Shown here: positions 15,840-24,109 of the stretch, one piece after another
Position numbering within the stretch: position 1 is the first letter of the stretch
Layout: each line of letters starts with the position of its first letter
Source of the DNA: Candidatus Sulfopaludibacter sp. SbA3
GTDB lineage: Bacteria; Acidobacteriota; Terriglobia; Bryobacterales; Bryobacteraceae
Assembly: GCA_945890485.1 (NCBI GenBank)
Contig: CAMDCN010000003.1
Coordinates: 434,001-498,000 of the forward strand
DNA: 64,000 nt
Reading direction: 5' to 3'
Notes under the pieces: model-generated
Seen by the model: only the letters and a program-made list of their open reading frames with translations
What the model was told of the DNA's origin: nothing
The model's database searches: none
Made by a program: the position numbers and the translations under genes

Positions 15840-16601
15840 ATGAATCCCAACGGAATCGCAGGAAAAACCGCCGTCATCACTGGCGCCTCGCGCGGAATCG
15901 GCGCCGCTACCGCTCGTTTGCTCGCCGCCGCCGGAGCGTCGCGGCTCGTGCTCCACTACTCGTCCTATCTCGACGGTGCCGCCCAACTCGCCGCCGAGCT
16001 CACCAACTGCCAGATCGACCTCATCGGCGCCGACCTCTCAACCGATGCCGGCCTCACCGCTTTCATCAACCAGCTCAAGGCCACTGCGCCGGATGCCGAC
16101 ATCCTCATCAACAACGCCGGCCACCTGGTCCATCGCGCGAAGCTGCCCGAGTTCACCTACGACATCTATGACCGTGTGATGACTCTCAACACCAAGAGCG
16201 TCTACTTCATCACGCAAGCCCTGGCCCCCGGCATGATCGCCAAGGGCTCCGGGCATGTCATCAATCTGAGTTCCATCGCTGCCCGCAACGGCGGCGGTCC
16301 CGGCGCGACCATTTACGCCGCGTCGAAAGCCGCCGTCGCCTGCATCACCAAAGGCCTCGCCAAGGAACTCGCCCCCTCCGGCATCCGGGTCAACGCCGTC
16401 TCTCCGGGCACCGTCGACAACTACTTCCACGAGAAGTACTCGACCCAACAGATGCTCGACAACGTCAAAGCCCAAACCCCGGCCGGCCGCCTGCAAACCA
16501 ACGAAGAGATTGCCGCCGTCATCGCCTTCCTGCTCTCCGATGCCGCTAGCGGCATCCATGGGCAGACCATCGAAATCAACGGCGGCATGTACATGGTCTA
16601 G
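15840..16601 (+). CDS. SDR family oxidoreductase (FabG-like)
   Basis: 253 aa classical short-chain dehydrogenase. TGASRGIG (residues 15-22) binds NAD(P), NNAG near residue 90 is the structural motif, Ser in NLSSIAA near 143 and YAASK (Y157, K161 region) complete the catalytic set, and HGQTIEINGGMYM is the typical C-terminus. It probably reduces a 3-oxoacyl or similar carbonyl; the substrate is not evident. An ideal AGGAGG site lies 5 nt before the ATG. It is convergent with the ferritin-like gene, with a 4-bp overlap. Confidence 0.9.
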   Translation: MNPNGIAGKTAVITGASRGIGAATARLLAAAGASRLVLHYSSYLDGAAQLAAELTNCQIDLIGADLSTDAGLTAFINQLKATAPDADILINNAGHLVHRAKLPEFTYDIYDRVMTLNTKSVYFITQALAPGMIAKGSGHVINLSSIAARNGGGPGATIYAASKAAVACITKGLAKELAPSGIRVNAVSPGTVDNYFHEKYSTQQMLDNVKAQTPAGRLQTNEEIAAVIAFLLSDAASGIHGQTIEINGGMYMV

Positions 16602-17422
16602 AAGGCCGGCGGGCCAAACTCGCACGGCAACGTCAGATCCGGGCTCTTCTCCAGCGCCTCTTTCAAGGAGAAGCCCGGACCCGTCGACGGCGTCAGGAAC
16701 GGTGTCAACGCTACCACCGCTGACTTCGCGCCCGTGAACACCGAGTCCAGCCCTGCCGTCTGCTGATAGCAAAGGTTGTTCGCCGGATCCATACCGCCAA
16801 TCGACCGGCCCAGCGCCCGGTGTTCGGCCTCGACACCCATGATCGATGCTGACACCTGCGCGAAGTACGCCAACTGGTCCGCGCTCAGGTTCGCGTTGCC
16901 CAGCTTGTAGTAAACACCCCGGTTCGTGCTCGTGTTCGCCGCCATGAAGGAGAACGCCCGCACCGCCGTCAGATACGCCCCAATGAAGGCGTTCTCCAGC
17001 GCGTCGAGCAACGGCAGCACCGCCGGACCGCTTTCCGCCTCCAGCTTGTCGAAGCTGCCCCGCGGGAAGTAGAACATCTGCACCGGGTCCGCCGTCGGCC
17101 CCGAAATTCCCAACAGGCTCCGCAGCAGATTGGCATGCTCGATCTCCTGCCGCAGCGCCGCCCGCAGGTAGTTCCGGTCGAGCGGGTCTTCGGTCAGTTT
17201 AGGGTCTTGCCCCGCTGGGCCCGTCAGGGCGTTGTAGTAGAAGGTGGTTGCCAGGTCCTCGGCAATCAGCGCCGCCGTCAGAATCTGCGTCGGATTGTCG
17301 AACTGGAACGGAGCGCTGGCCGTTTGGGCCGTCGCTGCGGTCACGGTAGCGGTGGCCACGCCGAGTTTCTGGAAGAATCCGCGGCGGCTGCCGATCTGTT
17401 CGAGAAGGGTTTGTGTCTTCAT
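16598..17422 (-). CDS. Tat-exported ferritin-like domain protein
   Basis: 274 aa. The N-terminus GSRRGFFQKLGVATATVTAATAQTASA is a twin-arginine signal. The mature part matches the Ferritin_2 (PF13668) family of bacterial exported ferritin-like proteins: LIAEDLATTFYYNAL and RQEIEHANLL carry E and ExxH metal ligands in the first two helices, and ASIMGVEAEHRALGRSI carries the second ExxH. It may bind a di-iron centre; the reaction is unknown. It is a single gene, convergent with the SDR gene. Confidence 0.85.
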   Translation of the reverse strand: MKTQTLLEQIGSRRGFFQKLGVATATVTAATAQTASAPFQFDNPTQILTAALIAEDLATTFYYNALTGPAGQDPKLTEDPLDRNYLRAALRQEIEHANLLRSLLGISGPTADPVQMFYFPRGSFDKLEAESGPAVLPLLDALENAFIGAYLTAVRAFSFMAANTSTNRGVYYKLGNANLSADQLAYFAQVSASIMGVEAEHRALGRSIGGMDPANNLCYQQTAGLDSVFTGAKSAVVALTPFLTPSTGPGFSLKEALEKSPDLTLPCEFGPPAF

Positions 17423-17472
17423 GCCAGGGTCTACGAGACCAGCCCGAAATCGGATGTAGGAAAGTTTTGGGC

Positions 17473-17478
17473 TACACT
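17473..17478 (+). promoter_or_regulatory. TACACT -10 box directly before the small basic ORF
   Basis: TACACT is followed by 7 nt and the ATG at 17486, with no ribosome site between, the spacing expected for a leaderless transcript. Confidence 0.5.
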
Positions 17479-17485
17479 AGAACTT

Positions 17486-17617
17486 ATGGCTAAAGCAGAC
17501 CTTTATTCCGCCGAATATATCGGCAGCGGCACCTTCATCATCTCCAAGCCCAAGCGCTCCAAGAAAAAGCGCCGCCAGCAGGCAGTTCGCTCTCCCAAGC
17601 CCGGCATGCGCAAGTAG
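17486..17617 (+). CDS. Small basic protein of unknown function
   Basis: 43 aa: MAKADLYSAEYIGSGTFI followed by a Lys/Arg-rich tail (KPKRSKKKRRQQ) and SPKPGMRK. A -10-like TACACT ends 8 nt before the ATG. The composition suggests RNA or DNA binding or a ribosome-associated role, but no family is recognised. It is divergent from the ferritin-like gene and 45 bp upstream of the dehydratase gene. The strong promoter placement and organised sequence support a real gene despite its size. Confidence 0.6.
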   Translation: MAKADLYSAEYIGSGTFIISKPKRSKKKRRQQAVRSPKPGMRK

Positions 17618-17662
17618 TCTGCTTCCGCATGGATGGCATCTGGTAGAATTCCTCAAGCCAAA

Positions 17663-18562
17663 ATGCTAGACCCTAAACAAGCCTTCCGAGGCGTCTTCGG
17701 ATTTCCCGTCACGCCTTTTCAGAAAGACCTCTCGCTGGACCTCCCGGCGCTCGAGAAGAACTGCGACTGGATGGCCGGTTACGGCTTCTGCGCGCAGGTC
17801 ATCGTCGGCGGTACCGGCGAGATTTATTCGCTCACCCCGGAAGAAGCCGTCGAGTGCGTGCGCGTCTCGGTGAAAGCGGTCAACGGCCGTATGCCCATCG
17901 TGGCAGGCGTTGGCTACAACACTGCGCTCGCCTGCAAGATGGCCCGCGAAATGGAAGAGGCCGGCGCCGAAGCTCTGCTCGTGATGCCGCCTTACTACAT
18001 CAACGCGCCGGAGACGGGCCTGCTCGACTACTTCGAAGCTATCGGCAAAAGCTGCGGCATTCCGCTCTCGTTCTATACCCGTGATTGGGCCGGCATGAGC
18101 CCCGCCCAAGTGATGCGCCTGCTCGATCGCGTCCCGTCGCTTAAGATGTGGAAGGACGGCCAGGGAGACATCCGCAAGTATCACCGCATCATGCTCGAAG
18201 TCGGCGACCGCGTCGCCTGGGTCGGCGGTCTCGGCGACGACCTTGCTCCCGGCTATTTCGCCATCGGCTGCCAAGCCTTTACCTCTTCGATTTCGAACAT
18301 CGCCCCCAAGCTGTCGCTCGCCATCGCCGAAGCCGGCATCAAGGGCGATCGCGCCGCGATGGACGCCATGATGAAGAAGTACGTCCATCCGCTCTACGCC
18401 CTCCGCGACCGTATGAAGGGCTACGAAGTCTCCATCATGAAAGACGCTATGGAGATCCTCGGCCACCCGGCCGGGCCTGTCCGCCCACCCCTCTCGAACG
18501 TCACTCCCGCCGACCGCGCCGACCTCGAGAAGCTCATGGCCGTCTACGCCGACGTCGTTTAG
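17663..18562 (+). CDS. DapA/KdgD family dehydratase-aldolase (5-dehydro-4-deoxyglucarate dehydratase-like)
   Basis: About 299 aa TIM-barrel protein of the DHDPS/NAL superfamily. GGTGEIYSLTPEEAVECV is the substrate-carboxylate loop, IPLSFYTRDW holds the conserved Tyr, and SLKMWKDGQGDI holds the Schiff-base Lys; the WKDGxGD form is closer to 5-dehydro-4-deoxyglucarate dehydratase than to DapA. It would convert a keto-deoxy-aldarate to 2-oxoglutarate semialdehyde with loss of CO2 and water. The start is the ATG at 17663 (MLDPKQAFRGV); an upstream in-frame ATG at 17633 is possible. No other aldarate genes lie nearby, so the substrate remains open. Confidence 0.75.
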   Translation: MLDPKQAFRGVFGFPVTPFQKDLSLDLPALEKNCDWMAGYGFCAQVIVGGTGEIYSLTPEEAVECVRVSVKAVNGRMPIVAGVGYNTALACKMAREMEEAGAEALLVMPPYYINAPETGLLDYFEAIGKSCGIPLSFYTRDWAGMSPAQVMRLLDRVPSLKMWKDGQGDIRKYHRIMLEVGDRVAWVGGLGDDLAPGYFAIGCQAFTSSISNIAPKLSLAIAEAGIKGDRAAMDAMMKKYVHPLYALRDRMKGYEVSIMKDAMEILGHPAGPVRPPLSNVTPADRADLEKLMAVYADVV

Positions 18563-18571
18563 ACTGGGGTG

Positions 18572-19087
18572 ATGACCCACATCGTTCGTACCGCCGCGAT
18601 CGCCTTAACGGTCGCGGCGTTCGCTTTTGCGCAAAGCCCCGCCGCCACTGAGTCCAAATCCATCAACGGCAAGACGGTTAGCATCACCTACGCTTCGCCT
18701 GGCGTGAAGGGCCGCGCAGGCAAACTCTTCGGCCCGGATGGACAGATCGGAAAGGACCGCAACTATCCCATCTGGCGCGCCGGCGCCAATGCCGCCACCA
18801 AACTGCACACCGACGGCGACCTCGACCTCGGCGGTCTCGCTGTCCCCGCTGGTGACTATACCCTCTACGTTGACCTGACAAACCCCAACGAATGGACCCT
18901 CGTCGTCAACAAGAAGACCGGCCAGTGGGGATTGAGCTACGACAAAACGGCCGACCTCGGCCGCGTGAAGATGAATATGTCCAAGCCGACGGCCCTCGTC
19001 GAAAACCTGAAGTACACCCTTACGGACTCGTCGTTGACGCTGGCGTGGGAAAACCACGTCGCCACGGTTCCTCTTAAAGTCCGCTAG
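18572..19087 (+). CDS. Secreted DUF2911 family protein
   Basis: 171 aa with a signal peptide (IALTVAAFAFA). Core blocks are VSITYASPGVKGR, FGPDGQIGKDRNYPIWRAGANAATKLHTDGDLDLGGLAVPAGDYTLY and EWTLVVNKKTGQWGLSYDK, all typical of DUF2911, a family of exported beta-sandwich proteins of unknown function common in Acidobacteria and Bacteroidetes. TAGACT (18560-18565), which includes the stop of the upstream gene, ends 6 nt before the ATG and may be a leaderless promoter. It overlaps the convergent S9 peptidase gene by 14 bp. Confidence 0.85.
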   Translation: MTHIVRTAAIALTVAAFAFAQSPAATESKSINGKTVSITYASPGVKGRAGKLFGPDGQIGKDRNYPIWRAGANAATKLHTDGDLDLGGLAVPAGDYTLYVDLTNPNEWTLVVNKKTGQWGLSYDKTADLGRVKMNMSKPTALVENLKYTLTDSSLTLAWENHVATVPLKVR

Positions 19088-21773
19088 TCGGCAGCGGCAA
19101 CAGCCGGATGTTGCGAAACTCCACGGGATGGCTCTCGGCCTGCAGGCCGATGTAGCCCTCCCGCAGGAGTTGTCCGTCCACCTTGATCGCCGGGTTGTAG
19201 CCGTTGGCCACCCCGCCGCCAATCTGCGGCTTCTCATACTCCAGCACCAACTCGCCGTTGACGAAATGGCGCACGCGCCCCGCCCCGAGTACCTCCACCT
19301 CCACCTTTACCCAGCCATCGCCGCGGAAGATGGCGGACGTCGAGTTAGTGCAGTGGGCCTTCACCATCGCGCCTTTCATGAAGATCTCCGTCCCCGGCGT
19401 GCAGACGTTCATCGTCGTCCGCTTCAGGTCGCCGTCGTTGCTAAGGAATTGGGCCTCCACCGAGATTGGCCAGTCCTGATCTTTCAGAATCGTCTCCGGC
19501 GCCTGCGAGTGGAACATTACGCCGCTGTTGAGCCGCGCGTAGGACGGCCCACCCTTCATCTGCTCGCCCGTGAGCCGGTATTCCATCTGCAGCCGGAAGT
19601 GCGAAAACGGCTGCTTGTAGAACAGGTGGGCGAACCGCGCCCCGAACTCGGTGTACTTGTCGTAGGAGACCTGGATCGCCCCGTCCTTCACCCGGAACGT
19701 GTCCGCATAGTTGTCACCAACCTCATGTTTGGCAACCTTCACCACCCACCCGTCGAGATTCTTCCCGTTGAATAGCTCAATCCACTGAGCATTCGGAGCC
19801 GTCGCTAAAGCCTGCCTCTGCACGTATTTGGCGAACCAGTAGAGCTGCCAGTTCATGCTTTCGACGAGGTGCTTCGGTTCTCCCGTCCGGGTCAGATTGT
19901 GGTTCTCCCGCGGGAAGACCACGAACTCCGTAGTGACGCCGTAGTGCTTCAACGCCCGGTACCATTGCTCACCCTGTTCGAGCGGAACGCGCAGGTCGTT
20001 GTCCGAATGCATCACCAGCGTCGGCGTCTTCACGTTCTTGGCGTACTTCAGCGGCGAGGCCTCCCAATACTGATCGAACTCGTCGAACAGGTTGCCCTTG
20101 AAGTCCTCATCGTGGCCATAGGCGCCGTCACGCGTGCCTTCGTCGCTGACAAAGTTCGTCACGCTCCGCAAAGTCACAGCGGCTTGAAAGCGATTGGTAT
20201 GGCCGACAATCCAGTTGGTCAGGTAGCCGCCGTAGCTCCCGCCGGTCACGCCGAGTCGGCTTTCGTCGATCCACGGATGGCGGCGGATGGCCTCGTCGAG
20301 GCCCGTCATCACATCGACGTAGTCCATCTTGCCCCAATTGTTCTTAATCGCCCGAGAAAACTCCTCCCCATAACCCGTCGATCCGCGCGGATTCACAAAG
20401 AAAACGCCATAACCGTTCGCAGCGTAAACCTGAAATTCGTGATACCAATCAACGCCATACATAGCCGCCGGCCCCCCGTGGATATTGAGGAGCAGGGGGT
20501 ACTTCCTGCCTTCGGTAAATCCGACTGGTTTGACCAGGAAGCCCTCGATCGGCTGGCCGTCGGTGGACTTGTACGCCAGACGTTCAATGGAGGCGAAGTC
20601 GAGCTCCTTCCATAGGGCGGCATTGTGAGTCGTCAAACGCCGTTCGCCGGAACCGTCTCGGCGAGCGATGTAAAGGTCGTCGAGCGACTTAAAATCGTTG
20701 GCCAGATAGCCGAGACGGTCGCCGCGCAGCGCAGCCGACCGGATGGCCCGTTCGCCGGCCACGAGCGGCTTCAGCGTGCGGGAGCGGAGGTCGATGCGAA
20801 AGAGGTGATTGGCGCCCCGGGTGCCGGCGTCGAAGACGAGCGCATCGGGGCCGGCGAACTGCAGGTTAGCGGGGATCAGGTCCATCGCGTCGACCGCCAG
20901 GACGGAGGGCTTGCCGCCCGACGCGGGGGCGAGGTAGATCTTTGGGTGCTGACGAGGTTTGACCGCGCCGAGGAAGGCGATGGACTTGCCGTCGGGCGAG
21001 AAGCGAGGGCTGTAGTCGGCCTCGATGTGGTCGGAAATCTTCGTTATCGGGCCGCCTGCGGCGGGGATGGTCCAGACGTCGGAGTCGCGGGAGCGCTCGT
21101 AGAGTTTGCCAGTGCGGTCGGCCGAGAAAGCGATAGTCTGTCCGTCGGGTGACCATTGTGGATCCGAGTCTTCCGTATCCTGGCCAAAGGTCAATTGGCG
21201 ATCGGCCCCGGTGGCGGCGTCCGCAATGAAGATATGGCTGTGTTTATCGTCGTACCAGCCGGAGTCGTTGAACTTGTAGAAGATGGTGGTGTAGTGCCGG
21301 ACGTCGGAGACAGGCTTGGCAAGGTCGGAGGGCCCGGTTCGGGAGAGGAGCACGAAGCGGTCGCCTTGCGGTGACCACGCGAATGAGGAAACTCCATTCA
21401 GCAGGTTTGTGAGGCGACGGGGTTCGCCGCCAGAAAGGGGCAGGATATAGATTTGGGGACGGGAGCCTTCGCCGCGAGCGGAGAGGAAGGCAATGGCCTT
21501 GCCGTCGGGTGACCATTGGGGGCTGGAGGACGTGACGGTCTCGCTCGTGAGGAGACGCGGCGGGGCGCTGCCATCCGCGGGCACCATCCATAGCGCAGTA
21601 AAACGCCGATTCAGCGGCTGACTGACCTTGGTGACGGGAAAGACGACCTGCGTCCCATCGGGAGAGAGCGCCGGAGCGCCGACGAACTCGAAGCGGAAGT
21701 AGTCTTCTGGAGTGACGGGCCGGGCGGACAGCAGCGCACTAAGGGAGAGCAGCAGGACGAAAAGCGGTCGCAT
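19074..21773 (-). CDS. S9 prolyl oligopeptidase fused to a DUF1080 domain
   Basis: 899 aa with a signal peptide (LFVLLLSLSALLSA). Residues about 30-400 are a PD40/WD40-like beta-propeller (SPDGKAIAFLSA and repeats). The alpha/beta hydrolase follows with nucleophile motif GGSYGGY, Asp in MHSDNDLRVP and His in PRENHNL: a dipeptidyl aminopeptidase/acylaminoacyl peptidase. From about residue 678 the sequence becomes a DUF1080 (3-keto-disaccharide hydrolase-like, concanavalin fold) domain: WIELFNGKNLDGW, LNSGVMFHSQ, FVNGELVLEYEKPQ, GYIGLQAESHPVEFRNIRL. DUF1080 is normally a separate protein, so the fusion is unusual. A TAAACT box lies 7 nt before the ATG. Confidence 0.85.
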   Translation of the reverse strand: MRPLFVLLLSLSALLSARPVTPEDYFRFEFVGAPALSPDGTQVVFPVTKVSQPLNRRFTALWMVPADGSAPPRLLTSETVTSSSPQWSPDGKAIAFLSARGEGSRPQIYILPLSGGEPRRLTNLLNGVSSFAWSPQGDRFVLLSRTGPSDLAKPVSDVRHYTTIFYKFNDSGWYDDKHSHIFIADAATGADRQLTFGQDTEDSDPQWSPDGQTIAFSADRTGKLYERSRDSDVWTIPAAGGPITKISDHIEADYSPRFSPDGKSIAFLGAVKPRQHPKIYLAPASGGKPSVLAVDAMDLIPANLQFAGPDALVFDAGTRGANHLFRIDLRSRTLKPLVAGERAIRSAALRGDRLGYLANDFKSLDDLYIARRDGSGERRLTTHNAALWKELDFASIERLAYKSTDGQPIEGFLVKPVGFTEGRKYPLLLNIHGGPAAMYGVDWYHEFQVYAANGYGVFFVNPRGSTGYGEEFSRAIKNNWGKMDYVDVMTGLDEAIRRHPWIDESRLGVTGGSYGGYLTNWIVGHTNRFQAAVTLRSVTNFVSDEGTRDGAYGHDEDFKGNLFDEFDQYWEASPLKYAKNVKTPTLVMHSDNDLRVPLEQGEQWYRALKHYGVTTEFVVFPRENHNLTRTGEPKHLVESMNWQLYWFAKYVQRQALATAPNAQWIELFNGKNLDGWVVKVAKHEVGDNYADTFRVKDGAIQVSYDKYTEFGARFAHLFYKQPFSHFRLQMEYRLTGEQMKGGPSYARLNSGVMFHSQAPETILKDQDWPISVEAQFLSNDGDLKRTTMNVCTPGTEIFMKGAMVKAHCTNSTSAIFRGDGWVKVEVEVLGAGRVRHFVNGELVLEYEKPQIGGGVANGYNPAIKVDGQLLREGYIGLQAESHPVEFRNIRLLPLPTSGL

Positions 21774-21780
21774 GGACCCG

Positions 21781-21786
21781 AGTTTA
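21781..21786 (-). promoter_or_regulatory. TAAACT -10 box of the S9-DUF1080 gene
   Basis: On the minus strand TAAACT is followed by 7 nt and the ATG at 21773. There is no Shine-Dalgarno sequence, so the transcript is probably leaderless. Confidence 0.5.
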
Positions 21787-21820
21787 CCCTACGGCACTGT
21801 GATATCTTTCTTGCGGAACC

Positions 21821-22822
21821 ATGAAGCGCTATCTCCCATTCCTCATTGCTGGCTGCCTGTTTGCGCAGCCTCCGGCCAACCGTCCGCCGCGCCCCGCCAT
21901 GGCGGAAACGCCAAACACGGATCTTTACTACAAGCTCGCGCCCGACGCGATGGTGATGGAGGGCGTTCCGAAAGGCGAAGTTCGCGGGCCATTCACCTTG
22001 CCGAGCGAAGCGTATCCGGGCACGCAGCATACCTATTGGGTCTACGTGCCGGCGCAGTACGATCCCGCTGCGTCGGCGAGCCTGATGATCTATCAGGACG
22101 GCCAGGCGTTCATGGCGCCCGAAGGGGACATCCGGGCGCAGGTGGTGATGGATAATCTCATCTACCGGAAAGAGATCCCGATCATGATCGGCGTGTTTAT
22201 CAACCCAGGGCGCCGCCCCGATCAGCCCGAGCCGACGCCCCGCAACTGGGGCGACCGCGACACGAACCGCGGAACGGAGTACAACACCCTCGACGACAAA
22301 TACGCCCGCGTCATTGTCGATGAACTGCTGCCGGTGCTCTACAAGGAGTACAACATCTCTAAAGATCCGGAACGCCACGGCATTGGCGGGTCGAGCTCCG
22401 GCGCGATTGCTGCGTTCACCGTGGCGTGGGAGCGGCCGAACCATTTCCGGAAGGTGCTGAGCAACGTCGGCAGCTTCACGAATATTCGAGGCGGCCATGC
22501 CTATCCCGACATCATTCGGAAGAGCGAAAAGAAGCCGCTGCGGGTGTTCCTGGTCGATGGCCGGAACGACAACCGCGCGCTGCGGGCCGACGGCTCCTAC
22601 GACGAGACGCGCGACTGGTTCCTGCAAAACGTACGGATGCAGAAGGCGCTCGAAGAAAAAGGCTACGACCTGAACTACTCCTGGGGCGTTCAACGCCACG
22701 GGCAGAAGATGCTGCAGACGGTGTTCCCGGAGATGATGCGCTGGCTGTGGCGGGACCACGGGGCCACTACCGACGTGAAAGACATGGTGGGCCGGGGATT
22801 CGCGCAGCCGGCGAAGAAATAG
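21821..22822 (+). CDS. Secreted esterase (enterochelin esterase-like alpha/beta hydrolase)
   Basis: 333 aa with a short signal peptide ([11 protein letters not shown]). The family pattern of IroE/Fes-like esterases is clear: [14 protein letters not shown]-type start, [11 protein letters not shown], nucleophile elbow [12 protein letters not shown], acid LVDGRNDNR and the late His in [10 protein letters not shown]. It probably hydrolyses an ester of a sugar, siderophore or other natural product in the periplasm. It is divergent from the S9-DUF1080 gene, with 47 bp between starts. Confidence 0.8.
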   Translation: MKRYLPFLIAGCLFAQPPANRPPRPAMAETPNTDLYYKLAPDAMVMEGVPKGEVRGPFTLPSEAYPGTQHTYWVYVPAQYDPAASASLMIYQDGQAFMAPEGDIRAQVVMDNLIYRKEIPIMIGVFINPGRRPDQPEPTPRNWGDRDTNRGTEYNTLDDKYARVIVDELLPVLYKEYNISKDPERHGIGGSSSGAIAAFTVAWERPNHFRKVLSNVGSFTNIRGGHAYPDIIRKSEKKPLRVFLVDGRNDNRALRADGSYDETRDWFLQNVRMQKALEEKGYDLNYSWGVQRHGQKMLQTVFPEMMRWLWRDHGATTDVKDMVGRGFAQPAKK

Positions 22823-22842
22823 GCATCTGCTATTCCGTGATA

Positions 22843-22852
22843 CGATATATCG
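22843..22852. promoter_or_regulatory. CGATATATCG palindrome upstream of padR
   Basis: A perfect 10-bp palindrome 16 nt before the PadR start, overlapping a possible -10 (TATATC). The position fits autorepression by the PadR protein encoded next to it. Confidence 0.4.
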
Positions 22853-22867
22853 CGGGACGTAATAGCG

Positions 22868-23158
22868 ATGTCAGATCCGACACTCCTTGTATTGGCGAGC
22901 TTGGCCGGGGGCGATCAGCACGGCTACGGCATGATGGAAGATATCGAGCGGTTTGCCGGGGTCCGTTTGGGCCCCGGAACGCTTTATGGGGCGATCAGCC
23001 GGTTGGAGGAGCGGGGGATGATCCGGGCGATGGCGTCGCCGGATGAGCGGCGGCGACCCTACCGTTTACGGGCGGCCGGGCGGCGGCATTTGGAGGAGGA
23101 GTTGGCTAAGCTGGGCCGGATCGTGACGACGGGCCGCGAACGGTTGGAGGCGCTATGA
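22868..23158 (+). CDS. PadR family transcriptional regulator
   Basis: 96 aa winged-helix repressor: TLLVLASLAGGDQHGYGMMEDIERFAGVRLGPGTLYGAISRLEERGMIRA contains the PadR signature (HGYxMxxxI ... GTLYxxLxRLExxGxI), then a beta-wing (DERRRPYRLRAAGRRHLEEE). It probably represses its own operon through the palindrome at 22843-22852. The stop overlaps the ATG of the downstream membrane protein gene by 4 bp, the standard acidobacterial PadR pair. Confidence 0.9.
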   Translation: MSDPTLLVLASLAGGDQHGYGMMEDIERFAGVRLGPGTLYGAISRLEERGMIRAMASPDERRRPYRLRAAGRRHLEEELAKLGRIVTTGRERLEAL

Positions 23159-23739
23159 GGTGGCTGATCCGGCTGTACCCACGGGCGTGGCGGGAGCGGT
23201 ACGGGGCGGAGCTGGAGGCGCTGCTGGAGGATTCTCCTCCCAGAGCTCGAGACGTAGTCGACTTGATCTGGTCGGCGATGTTGCTGCGATTGCGGTGGAT
23301 TCCACTGTGGGCGGGACTCGGCTTGCTCTGCGGCTTGGGGCTGACGTTCGTTATGCCGCCCCAACGAGTGACTCTCTACGCGGTCGTCTTCGAAGTGCCG
23401 GCGGATGCGAGTCAACTCAAACACTCCATCGATTCCAGTCTGCGGAAGTCGTGGCCGACGCTCTATCATCACGTGCTACGCGATATCCAAGTCAAAGAGA
23501 TCGGCCGATCCATCGCAATCTTTACCTATCCGCCAGTGGCGAGCAGGGAACTCGTTGACCGGCTTGCGGATCAAATAAGGGCTGAATTGCCTTCGGAGGT
23601 AGCTCCCCGAAGCAGCGTGATGCGAGCCTTCAATGCGCCAGTTCGCCCATACCCGCTTCTACTTCCTCTGACGGGTATGGGCGCCGGGCTTCTTTCGGGG
23701 TTACTCTACCGGCTCAGGGCGTCGCCGTCCTCGCCATAG
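23155..23739 (+). CDS. PadR-linked membrane protein
   Basis: 194 aa. It opens with RLYPRAWRERYGAELEALLED, the motif that marks the membrane partner of PadR regulators in Acidobacteria, followed by a transmembrane helix (IPLWAGLGLLCGLGLTFVM), a soluble domain of about 100 residues (VVFEVPADASQLKHSIDSSL ...) and a C-terminal helix (LLLPLTGMGAGLLSGLLYRL). It may sense envelope or lipid state; no activity is known. It is translationally coupled to padR, and its 3' end overlaps the convergent SnoaL-like gene by 34 bp. Confidence 0.7.
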   Translation: MRWLIRLYPRAWRERYGAELEALLEDSPPRARDVVDLIWSAMLLRLRWIPLWAGLGLLCGLGLTFVMPPQRVTLYAVVFEVPADASQLKHSIDSSLRKSWPTLYHHVLRDIQVKEIGRSIAIFTYPPVASRELVDRLADQIRAELPSEVAPRSSVMRAFNAPVRPYPLLLPLTGMGAGLLSGLLYRLRASPSSP

Positions 23740-24092
23740 AAGAACTCCTCGCGGACGATGAGTCCCTCGTTCACGGTGTAGACGGCAATCTCCCGTAGCT
23801 GAGTTCGTCTTCCCGTGGCCTTCGGCGTAACGTCAAATTGAAAGATTACGGCGAAACCATCGGTCGACAAGAACGGACCCTCGGTCGACGACCCATGGAT
23901 CTCATGGGCGGCGGCCCAGGACTTGCTCTTGTCAATCACGGCCTGCTTGCCGGAGGTCGCGGTCTTTCCTCCGGTGTCGGGTTGGCCTTCAACGCTCACT
24001 ATGTCTTCGGCGTAGAGTTGCTCCATCGCCGCAAAGTTTTCATGGGCAGTACAGAGAGCGACGAGCTTCATCGCCACTTCTTGATTCGTCAT
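23706..24092 (-). CDS. SnoaL-like/NTF2-fold protein
   Basis: 128 aa. EQLYAEDIVSVEGQPDTGGKTATSGKQAVIDKSKSWAAAHEIHGSSTEGPFLSTDGFAVIFQFDVTP is the usual SnoaL-like layout: an N-terminal helix, then a curved beta-sheet with an alternating conserved polar cavity. Such small cone-shaped proteins bind small molecules or act as isomerases; no specific catalytic residues can be assigned. TACCCT (24098-24103, minus strand) lies 5 nt before the ATG, and the spacer GAGGG can also serve as a ribosome site. Confidence 0.8.
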   Translation of the reverse strand: MTNQEVAMKLVALCTAHENFAAMEQLYAEDIVSVEGQPDTGGKTATSGKQAVIDKSKSWAAAHEIHGSSTEGPFLSTDGFAVIFQFDVTPKATGRRTQLREIAVYTVNEGLIVREEFFYGEDGDALSR

Positions 24093-24109
24093 CCCTCAGG
24101 GTACCCTGT

